From Aliiroseovarius sp. S1339 (lineage in GTDB: Bacteria; Pseudomonadota; Alphaproteobacteria; Rhodobacterales; Rhodobacteraceae), in NCBI RefSeq assembly GCF_023195695.1, contig NZ_JALPQG010000001.1, positions 496,001-560,000 on the forward strand: DNA of 64,000 nt, written 5' to 3'. The notes below the pieces were generated by a model. The model saw only the letters and a list, made by a program, of their open reading frames with translations, made no database searches and was not told the DNA's origin. Shown one piece after another: positions 56,639-64,000 of the stretch (positions within the stretch are counted from its first letter, which is position 1; every line of letters starts with the position of its first letter). The position numbers and the translations under genes were made by a program.

Positions 56639-57543
56639 CCCTTCAACTCCGCCTCAAACTCGCGCCACTCCCCCTTCGACATGCCGGAGTTCTCCTGTGT
56701 AACCTCTTCGCCTTTCAGCATGCGGCGCACGCAGTCCATGGCGCGGCCTGACAGGTTGGCGCCGCCCAGACGGTAATCCTCGAACGCGCCGTATGCGGCG
56801 GGGACCCAGTCGGCGACGATGTTGCAGATCGCATCGGCATAGACGCGGATTTCGTATTGGGCGTGGTGGTCGGCGCGCAGGCGCAGGAAGTGGAACAGGT
56901 TGTGCAGGTCCACCTTCCAATACCATTGGGTATAGATGTTGGCGGGCAGATTCATCCGCGCGAGTTCCCGCGCCAGCCCCTGTTGGCCATCATCCGAGAT
57001 CATCTGTTCATAGTGATCATAGGCGCGGTTGCTGTCGGTTTTCAGAATTTCCAGCACGCGCGCGGCTTCCTCGCCTTCCAGCGCGGCGCCGCGGCCCTGA
57101 TTGTTCACCACCGACTGTGCGGCGACGTGTTCGGGCGCGGGGATATAGAACTCGCGGTCCAAGATCGAATAGCGCGCCGAATATTCGTTCACATTCGCGG
57201 TCCGGTGGCGGATCCACTGGCGGGCCACGAAGACGGGCAGTTTGACGTGCAGCTTGATCTCGCACATCTCAAACGGGGTCGAATGCCAGTGGCGCATCAG
57301 GTAGCGGATCAGGCCCGCGTCATTCTGCACGCTTTTGGTGCCCTTGCCGTAGCTGACCCGCGCGGCCTGACAAATCGCGGCGTCGTCGCCCATATAGTCG
57401 ATGACGCGGACAAAGCCGTGGTCCAGCACTTCATGCGCGGTATAGAGGTGCTTTTCCATGCCGGGGCTGACCGCCCGCAGGGTGGGTTGCGGCGTGCTGC
57501 GTTGCTCTTCGATTTCGCGGATCTGCTCGGGGCTCAGGGGCAT
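56635..57543 (-). CDS. thyX: FAD-dependent thymidylate synthase
   Basis: A 302-aa flavoenzyme making dTMP from dUMP with methylene-THF and NADPH. The ThyX signature [15 protein letters not shown] lies at 112-126. It is normal-GC chromosomal DNA. The stop overlaps the TIR gene start (56635-56638), which would couple their translation. No thyA is seen. Confidence 0.95.
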   Translation of the reverse strand: MPLSPEQIREIEEQRSTPQPTLRAVSPGMEKHLYTAHEVLDHGFVRVIDYMGDDAAICQAARVSYGKGTKSVQNDAGLIRYLMRHWHSTPFEMCEIKLHVKLPVFVARQWIRHRTANVNEYSARYSILDREFYIPAPEHVAAQSVVNNQGRGAALEGEEAARVLEILKTDSNRAYDHYEQMISDDGQQGLARELARMNLPANIYTQWYWKVDLHNLFHFLRLRADHHAQYEIRVYADAICNIVADWVPAAYGAFEDYRLGGANLSGRAMDCVRRMLKGEEVTQENSGMSKGEWREFEAELKG

Positions 57544-57697
57544 GTCGAATCTCTCGTCTCATGATTGCCCGGCCACTATATATAGTCGGAGCCGTTGGCA
57601 AAACACCTAGATGGCGTAGATGCGGCGTTTGTTCTTTTCTTGGACGCTTGACCTGATAGGCTGTCGGCAAATCCGCCATAAAAACGGGAGAGTGCCG

Positions 57698-58126
57698 ATG
57701 AAAGTTCGTTACCTGCACACGATGGTTCGCGTGAAGAACCTTGAGGATAGCATTCGGTTTTTTGAACTGCTGGGGCTTGAGAAAACCCGCCAGATGGACA
57801 GTGAACAAGGGCGGTTTTCACTGATTTTCATGGCCCCGCCCGGTCAGCCGGAATGCCCGGTGGAGCTGACGTATAACTGGGACGGGGATGACGGCCTGCC
57901 GTCAGACAGCCGCCATTTCGGGCATCTGGCCTATGAGGTCGAGAATATTTACGACATGTGCCAGCACCTGATGGACAATGGCGTCACGATCAACCGTCCG
58001 CCGCGTGATGGGCATATGGCATTTGTGCGTTCGCCCGACAATATCTCGGTCGAGTTGCTGCAAGCGGGTGAACGTCTGGCCCCGGCCGAGCCTTGGGTGG
58101 CGATGGAAAACACCGGTCACTGGTGA
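57698..58126 (+). CDS. gloA: Lactoylglutathione lyase (glyoxalase I)
   Basis: A 142-aa VOC-fold metalloenzyme turning methylglyoxal-glutathione hemithioacetal into lactoylglutathione. It starts MKVRYLHTMVRVKNLEDSIRFFELLGL; ligands are expected at His7, Glu (VELTYNWDG), His (HFGHLAYEV) and Glu (ISVELLQ). GGGAGAG precedes ATG 57698. The stop overlaps the next start (TGATG). Confidence 0.93.
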   Translation: MKVRYLHTMVRVKNLEDSIRFFELLGLEKTRQMDSEQGRFSLIFMAPPGQPECPVELTYNWDGDDGLPSDSRHFGHLAYEVENIYDMCQHLMDNGVTINRPPRDGHMAFVRSPDNISVELLQAGERLAPAEPWVAMENTGHW

Positions 58127-58839
58127 TGCAACTGCGCCGCGCGGGTTGTTTGGCATTGGGATTGGTCGCCGGGCTTTGGGCGGGCAACGCTTTTGCACAG
58201 ACAGACCGCGCGTGCCGCCAAGCGCTTGCGTTGGGGCTGGATGTCTCGGGGTCGGTGGACGAAGGCGAATATCGGCTGCAACTGGATGGTCTGGCGGCGG
58301 CATTGGAGCAGACGGAGGTGTTGCGCGCCCTGCTCGCCCTGCCCGACCGCCCGATCGAGATTGCCATTTACGAATGGAGCGGCCCCAGCCACCAGCGTCT
58401 GTTGCAAGACTGGGTCAAGGTCACGGACCGCGCTGTGGTCGCCGCGATCACCGACCGGCTGCGCACAACGGGGCGGATCAAGGCTGACCCGTCCACGGGG
58501 CTGGGCGCTGCGATGCTTTTTGGCCAACGCCTGCTTTCACAACGCGATTGCTGGACGCGGACACTGGATATATCGGGTGACGGACCCGCAAATTCCGGCC
58601 CTCGCCCGCAGGATGTGCGCTATCTTTCCGGCTTCAACGGCATCACGATCAACGGGTTGGTGATCGGCGCGGGCGACGCAGACACCGACCTTGTCGCGTA
58701 TTACGAAGAACTTGTGATTCACGGCATCGGAAGCTTTGTCGAACGCGCAGATGATTTCACAAATTATGAAGACGCCATGGCCCGCAAGCTATTGCGCGAG
58801 CTTATGGGCGTGGTCGTATCCGATGCGGGTCAGGACTGA
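58126..58839 (+). CDS. DUF1194 (von Willebrand factor A-like) exported protein
   Basis: A 237-aa secreted protein. Signal peptide 1-~25 (LALGLVAGLWAGNAFA). The DUF1194 domain is a VWA-like fold with the MIDAS start ALGLDVSGSVDEGEY, and later DISGDGPANSG. Function unknown. Its ATG lies within the gloA stop. Confidence 0.87.
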   Translation: MQLRRAGCLALGLVAGLWAGNAFAQTDRACRQALALGLDVSGSVDEGEYRLQLDGLAAALEQTEVLRALLALPDRPIEIAIYEWSGPSHQRLLQDWVKVTDRAVVAAITDRLRTTGRIKADPSTGLGAAMLFGQRLLSQRDCWTRTLDISGDGPANSGPRPQDVRYLSGFNGITINGLVIGAGDADTDLVAYYEELVIHGIGSFVERADDFTNYEDAMARKLLRELMGVVVSDAGQD

Positions 58840-58860
58840 CGCCCGCCAGCCGCCACGACG

Positions 58861-59358
58861 CTAATAGATATAGCGGATCTGATCGGTCCAATAGCGTTCC
58901 ACACGTTTCAGCGCCCCATTGATATCTTCAATCCCGGAAGAGCTAAGCACATCGCGCGATTGCAGCCCGTCCGCGTGACGTTCAAACAGCCCCGCGACAG
59001 TATCGCGGATGCCGCGCCCCTTTTCGGTCAGACGCACGCGGACGCTGCGGCGGTCAATTTCGCACCGCTGGTGGTGCATGTATCCCATTTCCACCAGTTT
59101 TTTGAGGTTATAGGACACATTCGAGCCCTGATAATATCCGCGCGTCTTCAATTCACCCGCCGTCACTTCGTTGTCGCCAATATTGAACAGCAAAAGCGCC
59201 TGAACAGCGTTTACTTCCAACACGCCGACCCGTTCAAATTCATCCTTGATCACATCAAGCAGCAGACGATGCAGCCGTTCGACCAACGCCAGCGCTTCAA
59301 GATACTGATACACAAATGTCTGGTTGCTTGTCTGCCCAATGGGGGAATGCATGCTCAT
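58861..59358 (-). CDS. ldtR: MarR-family regulator, LdtR-like
   Basis: A 165-aa winged-helix regulator. The recognition region TAGELKTRGYYQGSNVSYNLKKLVEMGYMHHQRCEIDRRSVRVRLTEKG (split by the wing) closely resembles LdtR, which in Liberibacter and related alphaproteobacteria activates an L,D-transpeptidase gene. That target is not in the window. Symbol is a family transfer. Confidence 0.75.
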   Translation of the reverse strand: MSMHSPIGQTSNQTFVYQYLEALALVERLHRLLLDVIKDEFERVGVLEVNAVQALLLFNIGDNEVTAGELKTRGYYQGSNVSYNLKKLVEMGYMHHQRCEIDRRSVRVRLTEKGRGIRDTVAGLFERHADGLQSRDVLSSSGIEDINGALKRVERYWTDQIRYIY

Positions 59359-59463
59359 CCGTCTCTCCGACCTAGTTACTGGGGTGACTATTCGGGGGGA
59401 AAAGAGAACATTCAGTTAAATGCGGTGAGCACTTACGGAAAATTTTCATCAAAACGGGGCAAG

Positions 59464-59768
59464 TCAGCGGGTGGCGGAATGTCCGGCAATATGCGCAATC
59501 AGATCAGAGAATTGCGGCGGCGACGATTGTTGACCGGACACCCATTGATAAAGGTCTTGGTCATTTTCGCTCAGCAGCGCTTCGTACAGATCGAGTTCGG
59601 CGTCACTCATCTGGCCCAACCGCTCGGTCGCATAGCGGTGCAGGATAATGTCCATCTCTTTGATGCCGCGCCGCATTGAACGCATGGCCAGTCGTTTCAC
59701 GCGCGTATCGCGACTTTCGCCCGGACGCGCGCCGGGTGTTTCCTTTAGCTGATCCAATGGGATACCGG

Positions 59769-59772
<4 letters not shown>
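59464..59772 (-). CDS. sdhE: FAD assembly factor SdhE
   Basis: A 102-aa flavinylation factor for succinate dehydrogenase (SdhA). The conserved MRRGIKEMDIILHRYA (RGxxE) stretch is present. It follows the XRE regulator, its start overlapping that gene's stop by 4 nt. Confidence 0.9.
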
Positions 59773-61484
<1,712 letters not shown>

Positions 61485-61512
61485 GCTTTGGCAGGACGAA
61501 TACAAAGGACCT

Positions 61513-61917
61513 ATGATGAGTGTTGATCTGCCCGCCTATTACTTCCGTGTCCGCGAAAACGGCGCATTTGTCTTTCGTGTAAACACCGAAAACCGCCAGC
61601 GCCCGCTGGAGCTGGACCAGATCGCCGCGATCAACATCAGGAATGGCGAGGTCAAGCCGCAGGGCGACCACGATCTGACAGATGCGGATCAGGCCGCGAT
61701 TGCAGATTGGATGGCCGCACGCAAAGATACTCTTGAAGCGCGCGACATTGACGACATTCTGCGCAGTGTGGACCACCTGAACCTGACCGCGCACTGGGCC
61801 CAGACCCGCGCCACGCCAGAGGCGTTGGAAGAAGTGACCGATACTCTGCTGCTGGCGATGCATGACCTAAGATCGGTGCTGGTGCGCAAGAAAGCGGAAC
61901 GTCTGCGAAAAGCTTGA
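61513..61917 (+). CDS. Conserved hypothetical protein
   Basis: A 134-aa soluble protein (YYFRVRENGAFVFRVNTENRQRPLELDQIAAINIRNGEVK, then an acidic helical half ending RKKAERLRKA). No family recognised. AAAGGAC precedes ATG 61513. It is 28 nt after aatA and probably co-transcribed. Confidence 0.75.
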   Translation: MMSVDLPAYYFRVRENGAFVFRVNTENRQRPLELDQIAAINIRNGEVKPQGDHDLTDADQAAIADWMAARKDTLEARDIDDILRSVDHLNLTAHWAQTRATPEALEEVTDTLLLAMHDLRSVLVRKKAERLRKA

Positions 61918-61930
61918 CGGGGTGTCAGCG

Positions 61931-63298
61931 TCAGGCGACCGGCGCGGCACCGATCCGGGATGAACGTTTCCAGAACCGCCACGACATGAAGACACCTGCG
62001 GACAGCAGCCCGACCACCAGCCCCATCCAGACACCTTCGGCCCCCCAGCCCCAGGTGATGCCCATCACATAAGACAGCGGCACCCCGACGATCCAATAGC
62101 TAAACGTGGCAATGATCATCGGCACTTTGGTGTCTTGCACGCCGCGCAGAAGGCCCAAGGTGACGGCTTGAACACCATCGGCAAATTGGAACAGGGCTGC
62201 GACGATCAAAAGCGCGCGGCCAATTCTGAGGATTTCATCTCGCAGCGGTTCGGTCGGGTCAAGGAACGCCTTGATCATCGGATCAGGCAGCCCGATGAAC
62301 ACAGCCACCGACGCAGCGCCCACCAGCCCGGACATGAACAGGACGGCCAGCGACCCGCGCCGCAGGCCATCTTCGTCGCGACGCCCCAACGCGCGCCCTG
62401 CCCGGACGGTGGCCGCATTGGACAGGCCCAAATGGACCATGAAAAACGCCGACACGATTTGCAAAGCGATGCCGTGGGCGGCCAGTTCCAACGTGCCGAT
62501 CCAGCCGACAATCAGGGTTGAGGCGGCAAATAATCCGACCTCGGCCAGACCCGTCAAACCGATGGGCACGCCAAGGCGCAGAAGCTCGCCCAAAGCCTCC
62601 CAATCCGGTCGCCAGATGCGGTTGAACAGGCCCTGCTCGGGGTTTAGACGCGCGGCATAAATTGCCATCACCAGACCGGCCGCGATTTGAATTATCACCG
62701 ACGCAATGGCCGCGCCGCGCACTCCAAGTTCCGGCGCGCCCCAGTTGCCAAAGATAAGCGCGTAGTTGATGACCCCGTTCATCGCCGCCGCCAGCAAAGT
62801 GGCCCACAGCACCACCCGCGTGCGTTCCAACGCGGCCAGATAGCTTTTCAGCGTCATCACGATCAGCGCGGGGATCAGCCCCCAACCCGCGATCCGCAAA
62901 TAGTCTTGTGCAATCTCGCTTAGCCCGGCTTCCTGCCCAATGGCGCGCAGGATCGGGGCCGAAAACCACAAAAAAGGCATCACCAAAAGCGCCACGCCGA
63001 CGGATATCCAAAGCGCCATGCGCGTCAGGCGGCGAACGCGCGTGTCGTTGCCTTCTTCAGACGCGGCGGCGACCATTGGCATCAAGGCCCAAGCGGGGCC
63101 GGAGCCCATGATAAGGAAGATGAAAAAGAACGTTCCTGCCAGCACGACGGCGGCCAGCTCCTCGACCCCGTACCAACCCAGCATGATCGTATCAATTATC
63201 TGCACCGCAAACTGCGCGAGATGCGAGGCCACCAGCGGCAGGCCCAGAATAAGGACCGCGCGCATATGCTGAGGAAGGGTGAGGATTGGTAACATCAC
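61931..63298 (-). CDS. MATE-family efflux transporter
   Basis: A 455-aa NorM-type inner-membrane protein with 12 helices. The opening LPLVASHLAQFAVQIIDTIMLGWYGVEELAAVVLAGTFFF (two helices) and the repeat-like second half (GLPDPMIKAFLDPTEPLR, then NSYWIVGVPLSYVMG-type sequence) are characteristic. Likely drug or cationic toxin export, Na+ or H+ coupled. Confidence 0.92.
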   Translation of the reverse strand: MMLPILTLPQHMRAVLILGLPLVASHLAQFAVQIIDTIMLGWYGVEELAAVVLAGTFFFIFLIMGSGPAWALMPMVAAASEEGNDTRVRRLTRMALWISVGVALLVMPFLWFSAPILRAIGQEAGLSEIAQDYLRIAGWGLIPALIVMTLKSYLAALERTRVVLWATLLAAAMNGVINYALIFGNWGAPELGVRGAAIASVIIQIAAGLVMAIYAARLNPEQGLFNRIWRPDWEALGELLRLGVPIGLTGLAEVGLFAASTLIVGWIGTLELAAHGIALQIVSAFFMVHLGLSNAATVRAGRALGRRDEDGLRRGSLAVLFMSGLVGAASVAVFIGLPDPMIKAFLDPTEPLRDEILRIGRALLIVAALFQFADGVQAVTLGLLRGVQDTKVPMIIATFSYWIVGVPLSYVMGITWGWGAEGVWMGLVVGLLSAGVFMSWRFWKRSSRIGAAPVA

Positions 63299-63368
63299 CC
63301 AGACCTATGCCGGATGATTGGGCGGGGCAAGCCACGGAAATAGACCTGCCCCAATCGCCGGGGCGTCT

Positions 63369-64000
63369 CTATTGAAGCTGAGTAAGCAGCGCTTGCGAGG
63401 GCTTGCCGGTAACAGGCAGGCCACGTGCGCGCTGAAACGCTTCAATCGCCTGCAAGGTCTTTTTGCCTATGACGCCATCGGCTTCACCAACGTCATAGCC
63501 CGCACGCGTCAGGCCACGTTGCAGCGCTTTTCGATCTGCAAGCGTCATCCCGTTTTCATCCGGGCCGAACGAGGCGCGAAGTGCCGGACGTCCGACCAGC
63601 CGATCCGACAGATGGCCCACGCCGATGATGTATTTCTGCGCGTTGTTGTAACGCCCAAGAACCCCGTAATTGTGATAGACCTCGAAGACCGGCCCGCTGT
63701 CTCCCGCCGGCTTCACCACCCGACCGCGCCCAGACGGCGCGCGCCCGGTGATTTCATCCCCCCAACGCTGCCCGCGCTTCCAGCCAGACCGGCTGAGGTA
63801 GGCTGCGGTTGACGCCAGCGCATCGGTCGGATCATCCGACCAGATATCGCGTCGCCCATCGCCGCCGAAATCCACCGCATAGGCCAGATAAGAGGTCGGA
63901 ATGAACTGCGTATGCCCCATCGCCCCTGCCCAACTTCCGGTCATGCGATCCGCTGACACATCGCCGCGTTCCAGAATTTTCAGCGCAGCCATCAACTGCC
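63369..64000 (-). CDS. Lytic murein transglycosylase, C-terminal part (MltB-like, runs off the window)
   Basis: The frame is open to the window edge, so the N-terminus is outside. The visible part has the MltB core (GSWAGAMGHTQFIPTSYLAYAVDFGGDGRRDIW, TAAYLSRSGWKRGQRWGDEI) and a C-terminal peptidoglycan-binding domain (LQRGLTRAGYDVGEADGVIGKKTLQAIEAFQRARGL). It cleaves peptidoglycan glycan strands in the periplasm. It is co-directional with the MATE gene, 70 nt apart. Confidence 0.9.
   Translation of the reverse strand, partial: QLMAALKILERGDVSADRMTGSWAGAMGHTQFIPTSYLAYAVDFGGDGRRDIWSDDPTDALASTAAYLSRSGWKRGQRWGDEITGRAPSGRGRVVKPAGDSGPVFEVYHNYGVLGRYNNAQKYIIGVGHLSDRLVGRPALRASFGPDENGMTLADRKALQRGLTRAGYDVGEADGVIGKKTLQAIEAFQRARGLPVTGKPSQALLTQLQ

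Overview
The window looks like chromosomal DNA from a marine alphaproteobacterium of the Rhodobacteraceae (Roseobacter group). The support is indirect but consistent: high-GC codon use, the block scpB-scpA-nagZ-SPOR-argS-dgt-erpA-xthA in one stretch, a PHB locus with phaZ divergent from phaC-phasin-phaR, a two-domain dCTP deaminase, a Mur-type Fur protein, an alphaproteobacterial GAAC-N7-GAAC LexA box, and a betaine-type ABC importer. No species can be named from the sequence alone.

Layout. 1-2.3 kb: end of a MerR-type regulator, tRNA-Pro(GGG) with its terminator, dCTP deaminase. 2.3-6.2 kb: a LysR regulator divergent from a chimeric VOC/SDR gene, an MFS efflux pump and a zinc-free alcohol/quinone reductase. 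6.2-10.1 kb: three consecutive minus-strand pseudogenes (FAD oxidoreductase/GcvT-type demethylase, arylmalonate decarboxylase/Asp-Glu racemase type, phytanoyl-CoA dioxygenase). They read away from an intact HutC-type GntR gene, with two matching operators between. 10.2-15.6 kb: that regulator, an M24 (creatinase/ectoine-hydrolase-like) enzyme and a glycine-betaine-type ABC importer, so uptake and regulation survive while the probable oxidative branch has decayed. 16-27 kb: chromosome segregation, cell-wall recycling, arginyl-tRNA synthetase, dGTPase, Fe-S insertion and DNA repair, plus a globin-like protein lacking the usual proximal His. 27-36 kb: GNAT, SelO, EEP phosphatase, CPA1 antiporter, TetR, Mur, EamA exporter, enolase, GYD protein. 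36-43 kb: divergent polysaccharide deacetylase, trpG-trpD-trpC-moaC-moeA and lexA with a tandem SOS operator. 42.8-47.4 kb: the PHB granule locus with several PhaR-type operators. 47-51 kb: two alpha/beta hydrolases and thrS.

51.5-54.2 kb holds the most distinctive system: a bufferin-type RiPP operon with a four-cysteine secreted precursor (DUF2282), an MNIO (DUF692) enzyme, a DUF2063 partner and a DoxX membrane protein, with a strong hairpin between precursor and enzyme. Related systems modify Cys to copper-binding thiooxazoles, so a copper-handling role is likely. At 55.6-56.6 kb there is a visibly AT-richer patch with a small zinc ribbon and a TIR-domain (Cap12/Pycsar-effector-like) protein whose start overlaps the thyX stop by ATGA, a candidate orphan defence gene. 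57-64 kb is ordinary: lactoylglutathione lyase, a DUF1194 protein, an LdtR-like MarR, an XRE regulator with sdhE, an aspartate aminotransferase, a MATE pump, and the C-terminal part of a lytic transglycosylase running off the edge.

There are no insertion sequences, CRISPR arrays, integrases or rRNA genes that I can see. No search or computation was run; family calls rest on motif recognition.
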